The notes under the pieces are model-generated. The model saw nothing but the letters and a program-made list of their open reading frames with translations. It was not told the origin of the DNA and did not search any database. DNA of 64,000 nt from JBFGJY01 sp041576975 (lineage in GTDB: Bacteria; Pseudomonadota; Gammaproteobacteria; UBA4575): the NCBI GenBank assembly GCA_041576975.1, contig JBFGJY010000002.1:1-64000 (forward strand), in the 5' to 3' direction. Below are positions 1 through 8,193 of this stretch, one piece after another (positions within the stretch are counted from its first letter, which is position 1; every line of letters begins with the position of its first letter). The translations under genes and the position numbers were made by a program.

Positions 1-258
1 ACAGAAGAGCGTGAGCAGTGGATCCGCGAAACGGCCTATCAACTTGCAGAAAAACGCAATTTTATAAATGGTGATGCAGAGACAGACTGGTATGCAGCAG
101 AAGAACAGGTTGCACATCGGCTGGATGAGGATATGGGTTTGGTGAAAAAAGGCTATAGGACGCTGAAACATCTGACTACTGAGCTTGTAGCGGAATTTAA
201 CACCTTAGAGCATGATGTTCATAAATGGTTACAAGACAAACACAAACGGGCGGCATAA
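1..258 (+). CDS. DUF2934-domain protein, C-terminal part (partial)
   Basis: An open frame enters from the left edge and ends with TAA, giving 85 residues of the C-terminus. The stretch with IRETAYQLAEKR followed by a DWYAAEEQ-type segment matches my memory of the DUF2934 signature (a short helical segment with an acidic-aromatic W..AE motif). The remaining tail is helical and charged and ends in KHKRAA. The start lies outside the window. The function of DUF2934 proteins is not known to me, and the assignment rests on motif recognition only. Confidence 0.6.
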   Translation, partial: TEEREQWIRETAYQLAEKRNFINGDAETDWYAAEEQVAHRLDEDMGLVKKGYRTLKHLTTELVAEFNTLEHDVHKWLQDKHKRAA

Positions 259-326
259 TGGAGCACTGACAAATTATGTTTGTTGATGTCGGGCAAAATT
301 GAGTTAACCAAATTTGGAATATAATA

Positions 327-569
327 GTGACTAAAATTCCTGAGCAAAATCACAATAACAATGTTAAGCCTTACAAAGTCAATCGTCGAGTAATTGACGA
401 TCGGCGCTCATTTGGGTCATTAACTCAATTTCCCTTCATTAACAGTGCCGACAAAGTAATAGAAAAAGACCGGCGCTTTATACCGGATCGACGCATTGCA
501 AATATTGTGGTCAAAGGGCATTTTCTACACATTAAAAGTAAATCATTAAAGCTAAATGAAGTGATTTAA
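327..569 (+). CDS. Unrecognised small basic protein, copy 1 (DRR-motif)
   Basis: This 80-residue protein starts with GTG. It is rich in Arg and Asp and carries three RR-containing motifs: DDRRSF, KDRRF and PDRRIANI. A second copy lies at 862-1104 and keeps the same motif order and spacing, so the gene is very likely real. I see no signal peptide, membrane segment or cysteines, which points to a small cytoplasmic protein that may bind nucleic acid or another acidic partner. That role is inference; I do not recognise the family. No convincing ribosome binding site precedes the GTG. Confidence 0.6.
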   Translation: MTKIPEQNHNNNVKPYKVNRRVIDDRRSFGSLTQFPFINSADKVIEKDRRFIPDRRIANIVVKGHFLHIKSKSLKLNEVI

Positions 570-660
570 TACTTCTTAAGCTCTTTTTCTGTTGCTGCAA
601 TTTCCACTTGCCGAATCACCGCTAACATCGCTTCCATTCCAATCTTAAAAATCTTTTTGC
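566..660 (-). pseudogene. Decayed C-terminal gene tail, antisense copy 1
   Basis: Read on the minus strand, this stretch encodes an open tail with the core GMEAMLAVIRQVEIA, ending EKELKK-Y-stop next to the stop codon of the small DRR gene. A closely related stretch occupies the same place after the second DRR gene (1105-1266). No start codon and no upstream continuation were found, so it looks like the surviving end of a lost helical-protein gene. A conserved antisense RNA function cannot be excluded. Confidence 0.4.
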
Positions 661-861
661 ATGAAGCAAATTACCACAGTCTGGTAATAAAAACCCGCCA
701 ATAAATAGACGTCGGATAATATTTGTGTATCTCGGTGCGATCGTTTTCATGGATTTTAATTACTCCTGTCCACTCATCAATTAATCATAACCATCAAAGC
801 GTATCCGAGTTTAGATTATTTCTTAGTTAGTAAAAAATAGGAAATCGGCTGGAAGCTATGT

Positions 862-1104
862 ATGTTTAAAAGAAGTAAACCTAAAAAATCAGTTAAGACT
901 GAGCCCTATAAATCGGATCGTCGTGATAAAGAAGATCGGCGTTCGTTCGCGCCCGCACGTGTTTTCCCACTTATAGACCAGTTCGGCAAGTTGATTTATA
1001 AAGATCGGCGCTCGATGCCGGATCGACGCATTGCTAATATTCAGGTCAAAGTGCACTATCTAAATATCAGAGATAAAGTATTAAAGAAATTTAAAGGGAT
1101 GTAA
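862..1104 (+). CDS. Unrecognised small basic protein, copy 2 (DRR-motif)
   Basis: This 80-residue paralogue of the protein at 327-569 starts with ATG. Conserved parts are the EDRRSF, KDRRS and PDRRIANI motifs and the IKDK-like basic C-terminus (here RDKVLKK). The first 20 residues differ and are Lys-rich. Upstream sequences of the two copies are not similar, while downstream sequences are, so the duplicated unit runs from the coding region into the following antisense tail. The function is unknown. Conservation of both reading frames despite divergence argues for selection on the protein. Confidence 0.62.
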   Translation: MFKRSKPKKSVKTEPYKSDRRDKEDRRSFAPARVFPLIDQFGKLIYKDRRSMPDRRIANIQVKVHYLNIRDKVLKKFKGM

Positions 1105-1266
1105 TACTTCTTAATCTCTTTATCTGCTTCTGCAATCTCCACTTGCCGAATTACTGCCAGCATCGCTTCCATTCCCATTTTAAAAACTTTTCTTGGTTTC
1201 TTCGGTCACCTTCTCTAGTTCTAAAGACTGTTGAAATACTTCTTTGGAGAAGTCGCTAGATTCAAG
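1105..1266 (-). pseudogene. Decayed C-terminal gene tail, antisense copy 2 (frameshifted)
   Basis: On the minus strand a frame with FQQSLELEKVTEETKK runs into a stop at about 1185-1190. The adjacent frame continues with VFKMGMEAMLAVIRQVEIAE, matching the tail at 566-660. One frameshift therefore separates two parts of what was a single helical sequence. This copy preserves about 25 more upstream residues than copy 1. I do not recognise the parent protein; the heptad-like charge pattern suggests a coiled coil. Confidence 0.4.
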
Positions 1267-1372
1267 TCGACTCAATAATAATTAACATTAAGTTAAGGCT
1301 ATCAAAATTATGTTAACTGATTATTTAGAGTTTAGTTTGGGTTTGATTAGTGTATAAATCTCAAGGCTCAAT

Positions 1373-1400
1373 GGAGTAAGCAAACTTTAATGCTTACTCC
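1373..1400. other. Perfect 10-bp stem-loop downstream of pntB
   Basis: GGAGTAAGCA (1373-1382) and TGCTTACTCC (1391-1400) form a perfect inverted repeat around an 8-base loop, 44 bases beyond the pntB stop. Neither strand has a T tract after it, so it is not a standard intrinsic terminator. It could stabilise the 3' end of the pntAB message. The rest of 1267-1443 shows nothing I can identify. Confidence 0.4.
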
Positions 1401-1443
1401 TTGCAGGTGTGACTTGCTAATTTTTGAATATGGTCTTCAAATA

Positions 1444-2835
1444 CTATTCAAGATACTTTAAAACAGCATCCATACTCTCTCGGGCATCACCAAATAACAT
1501 TTCCGTGTTTTCTTTATAGAAAAGAGGATTGTCTACACCGGCGTAACCTGAAGCCATACTGCGTTTTAATACTACACATGTTTTGGCTTTCCAAACTTCA
1601 AGTACCGGCATACCCGCAATAGGGCTGTTGGGGTCAGTTTGTGCACTGGGGTTAACAATATCATTTGCTCCAATCACCAACGATACATCAGTTTCCGGAA
1701 AGTCTTCGTTTAATTCGTCCATTTCTAGCACAATGTCGTACGGGACTTTTGCTTCTGCAAGTAATACATTCATATGACCAGGCAGACGTCCGGCAACAGG
1801 ATGAATTCCAAAGCGAACTTTGGTGCCTTTATTGCGAAGCTTTGTAGTGATTTCACTTACAATGTTTTGTGCTTGGGCCACAGCCATGCCGTAACCAGGC
1901 ACGATGATGACTTCACTGGCATCTTTTAGCATACCGGCAACTTCTTCCGCGCTGGTGGCCGTGACTTCGCCTGCCTCATCACCTGCGGCAGCGGTACCAC
2001 CTGAAGTTCCAAAGCCACCCAGTATTACGTTTATAAACTTTCGGTTCATGGCGCGACACATGATGTAACTCAAAATGGCACCACTGGAGCCTACAAGTGA
2101 ACCTACGATAATTAACGCTGTATTACCTAACATAAAGCCAGTAGCTGCAGCAGCCCAACCGGAGTAGCTATTGAGCATGGAGACGACAACGGGCATATCT
2201 GCACCACCAATTGCCATGATTAAGTGAATGCCAATAATAAATGCGATAGCCGTCATGATTAATAATGGAACAAGGCCCGCGTTATGTGATTCTGCATTAA
2301 GAAACACATAACCAAAATACACACATGCGAGAATTGCAATCAAGTTTAGCCAATGCCTTGCAGGTAGCATCAAAGGCTTGCTACTAATCATAGCACTCAA
2401 TTTTCCAAACGCGATAACTGAGCCGGTAAAGGTGATCGCACCAATAAAGACACCGATATAAATTTCAACTCCATGAATGACTTTTTCTGCACCTTCAAAG
2501 TGTGAGGTTGGGTCTAGATAACTTGAAATGCCAACCAATACCGCAGCTAATCCAACAAAACTATGAAGAATGGCGACTAGTTCTGGCATTTGCGTCATTG
2601 CTACACGCGAAGCAATAAAGGCGCCTATTAGTCCGCCGATAATCATCGCTGGAAAGAGTTTTTCAAATCCGCCAACTTGACCACTGAGTATGGTTGCCCC
2701 TACGGCGATTGCCATACCTATCATTCCAAATAAATTTCCGCGTCGCGAAGACTCTTGATGACTTAAGCCGTTTAAACTCAGAATAAAGAGAGCGCCGGCT
2801 GCGAGATAAGATGCAGTTAACAATCCTGGATTCAT
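1444..2835 (-). CDS. pntB: Proton-translocating NAD(P) transhydrogenase subunit beta
   Basis: PntB couples inward proton movement across the inner membrane to hydride transfer from NADH to NADP+, supplying NADPH. The 463-residue length matches E. coli PntB (462). The N-terminal two thirds is a run of hydrophobic segments (domain II). The C-terminal soluble NADP(H)-binding domain III carries GYGMAVAQAQ and HPVAGRLPGHMNVLLAEA and ends with a conserved SMDAVLKYLE tail. The gene starts 12 bases after pntA ends, so the two form one operon on the minus strand. AAGGGAGAT lies just before the ATG. I am sure of this call. Confidence 0.97.
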   Translation of the reverse strand: MNPGLLTASYLAAGALFILSLNGLSHQESSRRGNLFGMIGMAIAVGATILSGQVGGFEKLFPAMIIGGLIGAFIASRVAMTQMPELVAILHSFVGLAAVLVGISSYLDPTSHFEGAEKVIHGVEIYIGVFIGAITFTGSVIAFGKLSAMISSKPLMLPARHWLNLIAILACVYFGYVFLNAESHNAGLVPLLIMTAIAFIIGIHLIMAIGGADMPVVVSMLNSYSGWAAAATGFMLGNTALIIVGSLVGSSGAILSYIMCRAMNRKFINVILGGFGTSGGTAAAGDEAGEVTATSAEEVAGMLKDASEVIIVPGYGMAVAQAQNIVSEITTKLRNKGTKVRFGIHPVAGRLPGHMNVLLAEAKVPYDIVLEMDELNEDFPETDVSLVIGANDIVNPSAQTDPNSPIAGMPVLEVWKAKTCVVLKRSMASGYAGVDNPLFYKENTEMLFGDARESMDAVLKYLE

Positions 2836-2847
2836 TTTAGATCTCCC

Positions 2848-4410
2848 TTATTCTTCTTTGCGGAACATTTGCAGCATGCGTTGCGTGACAAAAAAGCCTC
2901 CACCAATATTTATTGAAGCAATGAATACGGATATGGTCGCTAATATCATAATAAGTGTGCTGCTACTTCCGACTTGTAACAATGCACCTATGATAATCAC
3001 ACTACTAATGGCATTGGTCACACTCATTAATGGTGTGTGTAAAGCGGGTGTTACATTCCACACCACCCAGTAACCGATAAAGCAGGACAATACAAACACG
3101 GTAAAATGTTGCATGAATTCTGCCGGCGCAGAATTTCCAATCCACCATAATCCGAGTGCAGCCACCGCTAAGGTAATCGCAAATTTGATGCCACTTTTTT
3201 TTCTTTTCGGTTCTGCTACAGTCGCTTCTACTGGTGCAGCTTTTGCGGGTGCAGCAGATACTGAAATGGGTGGTGGTGGCCAGGTGATTTCACCTTCTTT
3301 AACTACGGTAGTTCCGCGTACTACATCGTCTTCCATATCCACGACCATGTTGCCATCTTTTTCAGGCGTCATATCCGTTAATAAATGACATAGGTTTGAA
3401 CCATAGAGTTGACTCGATTGAGTCGGTAGGCGGCTAGGTAAGTCCATATAGCCAATTAACGTTACACCATGCTTTACAGCTACCTCACCAGGTTCAGTTA
3501 ATTCACAGTTACCGCCTTGTTCAGCAGCAAGGTCAACAATGACGCTGCCTTCTTTCATTAGCTCAACCATATCGGCAAGGATAAGTTTCGGCGCGGGCTT
3601 ACCTGGTATTAAAGCTGTGGTGATAATGATATCCACTTCTTTGGCTTGCTCTCTAAACAACGCCATTTCAGCTTCGATAAATTCCTTGCTCATTACTTTG
3701 GCATAACCACCTGCAGTACTACCGCCCTCTTCATCTTCAAAATCCAGTTCTAAGAATTGTGCGCCCATACTTTCGATTTGCTGTTTGACTTCTGGGCGTG
3801 TATCAAACGCACGCACAATTGCACCCATACTATTTGCGGTACCAATTGCAGCAAGGCCTGCAACCCCGGCACCAATCACCATTATCTTAGCGGGAGGTAC
3901 TTTACCTGCCGCAGTAATTTGACCTGTGAAGAAACGTCCGAAATGGTTCGCGGCTTCAATTACTGCACGGTAACCTGCAATATTGGCCATTGAAGATAGA
4001 GCATCTAATTTTTGTGCACGTGAAATTCGTGGCACCGAATCCATTGCCAACACGGTTGCCTTACGCGCTTTGAGTTTATCTAGCAAATCTTCATTTTGAG
4101 CTGGCCAAATAAAACTGATCAGTGTGCCGCCTTCGCGTAATAAATCGGCTTCATGCATTCCCAATGTCGAATGCTGTTCTGGTTGCCGAACTTTAAGGAC
4201 GATGTCTGAATCCGCCCATAATTGTTTTGTATCTGCAACCACCGTAACGCCTGCCTCACGGTAGGCATCGTCAGGAAAGTTAGCCTTTGCACCCGCACCA
4301 GCCTCTATTGCGCATTCGTATCCAAGTTTTTGTAAACGTGCAGCCGTGTCAGGTGTCATGGCAACGCGACGTTCGTTTTCATGAATTTCTTTTGGGACAC
4401 CAATCTTCAT
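2848..4410 (-). CDS. pntA: Proton-translocating NAD(P) transhydrogenase subunit alpha
   Basis: This is the NAD(H)-binding subunit of the transhydrogenase, 520 residues (E. coli 510). The N-terminus MKIGVPKEIHENERRVA is typical of the alanine dehydrogenase/PntA fold. The nucleotide loop GAGVAGLAAIG is near residue 175. A Pro/Ala-rich and basic linker near residues 375-410 leads to four hydrophobic helices, so this is the long single-chain alpha form rather than the split PntAA/PntAB form. AAGGAA precedes the ATG. The operon promoter probably lies in the 245-base gap to the next gene. Confidence 0.97.
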   Translation of the reverse strand: MKIGVPKEIHENERRVAMTPDTAARLQKLGYECAIEAGAGAKANFPDDAYREAGVTVVADTKQLWADSDIVLKVRQPEQHSTLGMHEADLLREGGTLISFIWPAQNEDLLDKLKARKATVLAMDSVPRISRAQKLDALSSMANIAGYRAVIEAANHFGRFFTGQITAAGKVPPAKIMVIGAGVAGLAAIGTANSMGAIVRAFDTRPEVKQQIESMGAQFLELDFEDEEGGSTAGGYAKVMSKEFIEAEMALFREQAKEVDIIITTALIPGKPAPKLILADMVELMKEGSVIVDLAAEQGGNCELTEPGEVAVKHGVTLIGYMDLPSRLPTQSSQLYGSNLCHLLTDMTPEKDGNMVVDMEDDVVRGTTVVKEGEITWPPPPISVSAAPAKAAPVEATVAEPKRKKSGIKFAITLAVAALGLWWIGNSAPAEFMQHFTVFVLSCFIGYWVVWNVTPALHTPLMSVTNAISSVIIIGALLQVGSSSTLIMILATISVFIASINIGGGFFVTQRMLQMFRKEE

Positions 4411-4655
4411 ATCTAAAATTCCTTGAATGGTTCAAAATTAATAAGCCCTTTACTCCAATTAATTATTTGTTGCCCAAGCAATTTCGAATGAATTTCCACT
4501 ACTGGGGTTGTATAAGGAGATCTTGGCTAAGGTAGTTTATTATTATTCTGTTTTTAATGAAGTCTGTATAGTATATAACAATCACCATCCCTGCTATAAG
4601 ATGGTCTTTCCCCAGAACAAATTTTAGTTATTTCTCTTGGCTATAGGCCGATATT

Positions 4656-4862
4656 TCAGTCTTGATCCATAGATTTTTTGCTCTTAGCTTTTATCTTCTC
4701 AAGCTCAGCAACACGCTGTTCCCAATGTGCTAGGGCTTTCGCATAGTAGTCGTAAATACAGGGGTCACAACCGCGTTCACAACATTCATATGGCTCAGGC
4801 TCTTTTGGACGAGAGGGTATCTGTAGAGAGATTGATTCTTTGTTGTTTGTTGGTTGGCTCAT
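4656..4862 (-). CDS. Small oxidoreductase-like (PF09791-type) cysteine protein
   Basis: This 68-residue protein carries EPEPYECCERGCDPCIYDYY at about residues 21-40, the CCxxGCxxC(I/V)xDxY signature of the 'oxidoreductase-like, N-terminal' family (PF09791). The family is found alone in many proteobacteria as a small protein; the cysteine cluster suggests metal or redox chemistry, which is not proven. A Lys-rich helical tail follows. It lies upstream of pntA on the same strand with a 245-base gap, so it probably has its own transcript. Confidence 0.75.
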   Translation of the reverse strand: MSQPTNNKESISLQIPSRPKEPEPYECCERGCDPCIYDYYAKALAHWEQRVAELEKIKAKSKKSMDQD

Positions 4863-5494
4863 AATAGATTTACAAGAACACCGAATACGTCAGGGTAAAT
4901 AAAAACTAGTACGGCTGATATGGGTTTGCATAGACCTTAAGTGTTGAACAATTAATAACCATTTTTTGAAATATTGCAAATAAAAATAGCGAGTCATACT
5001 TTTCAATGTATTAAAAAGCAGGAGATACATCGAAAAATAATTATTTCAATATTGGCCAATCCTCAATCCAGTAAGCCCTCCTTCATATGATTACCCTAAT
5101 AATTAAATGGTAAAGTATGGATGGTGCAGTAGTATCTTTGCAATCGGCTTATTTTTGTTTAATTAGCATAACTGAAGAAGCGTGATTATAGGTATTTGCG
5201 AATTTGGCCCTTGCTAACTATTTGTATTAGAATGAATTTTAGACTTTACATAGGATTATCAGTCGCTGCTTCTATGCCGTTCGTTACAGTCACCGCGCCT
5301 GGGATGATGATGGTGAAGAATTGTATACCGACACACGGCATGAATTTACTGTTAACGTACCAAAAAAAAATAATATTTTTGCGGCCAGGGGTGTACATTT
5401 TTGGCAAAATTAAACACTCATATAATTAAGGTGAATTTACTGGGCAGTTAGTAGTAACAAAACTCGTAATTACATTTACTATCAATCAGCACCC
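4863..5494. other. Long non-coding stretch before gspA
   Basis: About 630 AT-rich bases separate the PF09791-type gene from gspA. The only sign of coding is the frame fragment at 5243-5413 described separately. I found no hairpin with a T tract, no repeat and no RNA gene. The promoter of gspA should be near the right end, where the sequence is strongly AT-rich. Confidence 0.35.
5243..5413 (+). pseudogene. Possible gene remnant, about 56 codons, no start
   Basis: The frame beginning after TAG at 5240-5242 reads through FYAVRYSHRAWDDDGEELYT and RHEFTVNVPKKNN to a TAA at 5411-5413. The composition (balanced acidic, basic and aromatic residues, no repeats) looks like real protein rather than chance translation of AT-rich DNA. 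No plausible start codon or upstream continuation exists. A different frame over the same bases gives an ORF starting at 5196, which looks random. I do not recognise the family; it may be the tail of a lost gene. Confidence 0.3.
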
Positions 5495-7249
5495 ATGTAT
5501 CAAGAATTCTTTGGAATTTCGGATAAACCATTTCAGATCACGCCAGATCCGCGATTTCTGTATTTAACACAACGTCATCGTGATGGTCTTGCGCATCTTC
5601 TATACGGTGCAGATGAAGCAGGTGGTTTCATCTTATTAACCGGCGAAGTTGGAACCGGTAAAACAATGCTGTGCCGAAGTGTACTGGAGCAATTGCCGGA
5701 GCATGTGAATGTCGCATTAATTTTAAATCCGCGACAGAGTTCACGAGAATTACTCGCATCGATTTGTGATGAGTTAAATATTCCATATCGTAAATCGACG
5801 ACTAGTCTTAAATATTTAGTCGACCGATTAAATCTATACTTATTAAAGAAACATGCCCAAGGCAAGCGCACTGTTTTAGTCATTGATGAGGCACAAAATT
5901 TACGTGCAGAAGTTCTTGAACAAATACGTTTACTAACGAATCTTGAAGTGTCCACACAAAAATTATTACAAATTATTTTAATTGGACAACCAGAACTACA
6001 AGCAATTTTAGCACGTCCTGAGCTACGCCAACTTACACAACGAATTACTGCTCGTTTCCATTTAACACCATTGTCACAAGATGAAGCTATGGCCTATATT
6101 CGGCATCGCTTGCAGATAGTAGGTTTTAAAGGAGAACTGTTTACAAAAGGTGCAATGCAAGTGGTGCATCGCCTTTCTGGTGGTGTGCCACGTTTAATCA
6201 ATAATGTATGTGAGCGTGCGATGATGGGTGCATATGGTGGAAACGTTCACCGAATTGATAAAAATTTGGTGCGTAAAGCCGCCAGTGAAGTATTGCAACC
6301 TGTAGAACGTCTGCAACCTATACAATGGGTAGCGGGTGGTGCAATTGCAGCGGGTGCTGCGGCACTATTACTTGCAGGTTGGGGATTTTTACCCAGGACA
6401 TCGCCAGATAGTTATGCAAATGCTAATCAACAAACGATCATTTCAGAACCCTTAGCTACACAGACTTTCGTCGAAACACAAAAAACCGTAACTACACCAA
6501 ATATAACCATGTCATCACAGGCGGTCACTATCGATGATGAGTTGAGTAAACCACAAACAGTTGCATCTGAACCGAGCCCTATTGACCAACAAGGCACTCA
6601 GCAACAAAGTAAACAAGCACTTCTAAATCTCATTGAAAGCGTAAATATACGTGCTGATAACGATACTGCCTTTACCACCTTGTTTAGTTATTGGGGTTTA
6701 TCATACTCGGAATTACAAGGACAGACTGCATGTGCACGTGCCATTGCTGCTAATTTACGGTGCATCTTTGGCAAAGCGGAATGGGTGGAAATCCGCAGCT
6801 TTAACCGACCTGCAGTTTTAGAGCTAATTAATAAAGCAGGCAAAAGAAAACAAGTCGTTATACTTGCGCTACAAGGCAACCAAGTTAGCTTAAATATTGG
6901 TGGAGAGGTAATTACCACTGCGACCGATGCGATAGATCCGTTTTGGTATGGCAACTACTTATTATTATGGAGACCACCACCTGCGGGTTCTGAGGTATTA
7001 AAAGAAGGTTTGATCGGTGCCGATATAGGCTGGCTACGTCAACAATTAGATCGAATTGAAGGCAAACCAATTACAATAGGTGAAAAGAAAAACTTACAGT
7101 TTGATCCTACACTTAAGTGGCGAGTGATGGAGTTTCAACGAATGCGTGGTCTTAATGTGGATGGTGTAGTGGGTCGCGAGACGATGATTGAGTTGAATAC
7201 CGCAGTGAATGATCGATCAACCCCTGTACTGTCGCGCCAGACGAGCTAA
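5495..7249 (+). CDS. gspA: GspA/ExeA-type AAA ATPase with peptidoglycan-binding domain
   Basis: This 584-residue inner-membrane ATPase resembles ExeA, which with ExeB helps place the type II secretion secretin in the cell wall. Residues 1-270 form the AAA domain, with Walker A GEVGTGKT at 50-57 and Walker B VLVIDEAQN near 130. One membrane helix lies near 280-300. The periplasmic part has a Ser/Thr/Gln-rich linker, a C39-peptidase-like region containing TACARAIAANLRC, and a C-terminal peptidoglycan-binding repeat (LQFDPTLKWRVMEFQ, DGVVGRETMIEL). gspB follows after 18 bases. No other type II secretion genes are in the window. Confidence 0.88.
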   Translation: MYQEFFGISDKPFQITPDPRFLYLTQRHRDGLAHLLYGADEAGGFILLTGEVGTGKTMLCRSVLEQLPEHVNVALILNPRQSSRELLASICDELNIPYRKSTTSLKYLVDRLNLYLLKKHAQGKRTVLVIDEAQNLRAEVLEQIRLLTNLEVSTQKLLQIILIGQPELQAILARPELRQLTQRITARFHLTPLSQDEAMAYIRHRLQIVGFKGELFTKGAMQVVHRLSGGVPRLINNVCERAMMGAYGGNVHRIDKNLVRKAASEVLQPVERLQPIQWVAGGAIAAGAAALLLAGWGFLPRTSPDSYANANQQTIISEPLATQTFVETQKTVTTPNITMSSQAVTIDDELSKPQTVASEPSPIDQQGTQQQSKQALLNLIESVNIRADNDTAFTTLFSYWGLSYSELQGQTACARAIAANLRCIFGKAEWVEIRSFNRPAVLELINKAGKRKQVVILALQGNQVSLNIGGEVITTATDAIDPFWYGNYLLLWRPPPAGSEVLKEGLIGADIGWLRQQLDRIEGKPITIGEKKNLQFDPTLKWRVMEFQRMRGLNVDGVVGRETMIELNTAVNDRSTPVLSRQTS

Positions 7250-7267
7250 GCTTAAAAGATACTAAAC

Positions 7268-8125
7268 ATGTCAATGATTCTTGATGCGTTGACGCGCGCC
7301 GAACATGAACGTCAACTTGAGAAACAACCGGATCTTAAATTTGTAAGTCCGGTCAAACAGCGTCAAAAAAAACCCAACAATGCTTGGTTGTGGGTCACTA
7401 TGGCATTATTTGCTAATGTATTGGTGCTGATAATATTTTTACGAGCCGGTACTAACTCTAATGAAACCACAGAAATTGTAACAAACAACTCTGCAAATTC
7501 AGATGCGGACTCTGTAATTCAAACACCTTTACGAACACAAATAGATGAAGAGACTGTTGTGTCTGAAGCTGCGCCTGCGAGTACTATGGATAGTGATGCG
7601 ATGGCAGTTATTGTGCCCTCAGAGGATCGCCCTTTGGCAATGGAACTTGAAAGTAAAATAACACCGGAAATTGATCGCCCACTAATCTACGAAGCCAAAC
7701 AGGCCAAAACGACACAACAATCAGGTAGTGATTACAATTCAATTCCTGCAGAAGTGACAACCGCTTCTACTCCAAGCATAGGTGAAGTAGCTTTTTCCCA
7801 AACAGAATTAAGTCTAGATGAATCTGCACAACCTATTGCTAATGCGCCAAAGCTACTTATTGATCAAGGTGAGACTAAGCCATCAATTCCTAATGTGCCA
7901 AATTTGAAAGACTTACCGGAAAGCCCTCGCAATAATCTTAGTCAATATGAAGTGAATGTACATGTCTTTGATGATGATCCGAAGCGACGTTTTGTTTTAA
8001 TTAATATGGGTAAATACAAAGAGGGCGAACGAATTGCCAATAATGGCCCACTTGTTGAAGAAATTACCCGTAATGGCGTTATTGTCGATTATGGAAATGG
8101 TCGTGCATTATTACCATCAAATTAA
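7268..8125 (+). CDS. gspB: GspB/ExeB-type type II secretion assembly protein
   Basis: This 285-residue bitopic membrane protein is the partner of GspA. It starts with SMILDALTRAEHERQ, the usual N-terminus of this family (a short motif that includes LxALxRAExER). One membrane helix spans about residues 38-59. A low-complexity acidic Ser/Thr/Glu periplasmic region follows. The C-terminal domain (NVHVFDDDPKRRFVLINMG, ending GRALLPSN) is the T2SSB fold. Known role of the family: complex with ExeA to install the secretin. It is cotranscribed with gspA. Confidence 0.85.
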   Translation: MSMILDALTRAEHERQLEKQPDLKFVSPVKQRQKKPNNAWLWVTMALFANVLVLIIFLRAGTNSNETTEIVTNNSANSDADSVIQTPLRTQIDEETVVSEAAPASTMDSDAMAVIVPSEDRPLAMELESKITPEIDRPLIYEAKQAKTTQQSGSDYNSIPAEVTTASTPSIGEVAFSQTELSLDESAQPIANAPKLLIDQGETKPSIPNVPNLKDLPESPRNNLSQYEVNVHVFDDDPKRRFVLINMGKYKEGERIANNGPLVEEITRNGVIVDYGNGRALLPSN

Positions 8126-8193
8126 GCTCAGAATAAATAATTAGACAAATGTTTAAGGTAACAGCAGCTCATCTGTAACGCTAGCCTGCATAT

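Noticed and set aside
1373..1400. Stem-loop as an intrinsic terminator for pntAB
   Set aside because: The stem is perfect but no T tract follows on either strand, so it is listed only as a stem-loop.
5196..5429. 77-codon frame before gspA
   Set aside because: Composition looks random; another frame over the same bases is more protein-like.
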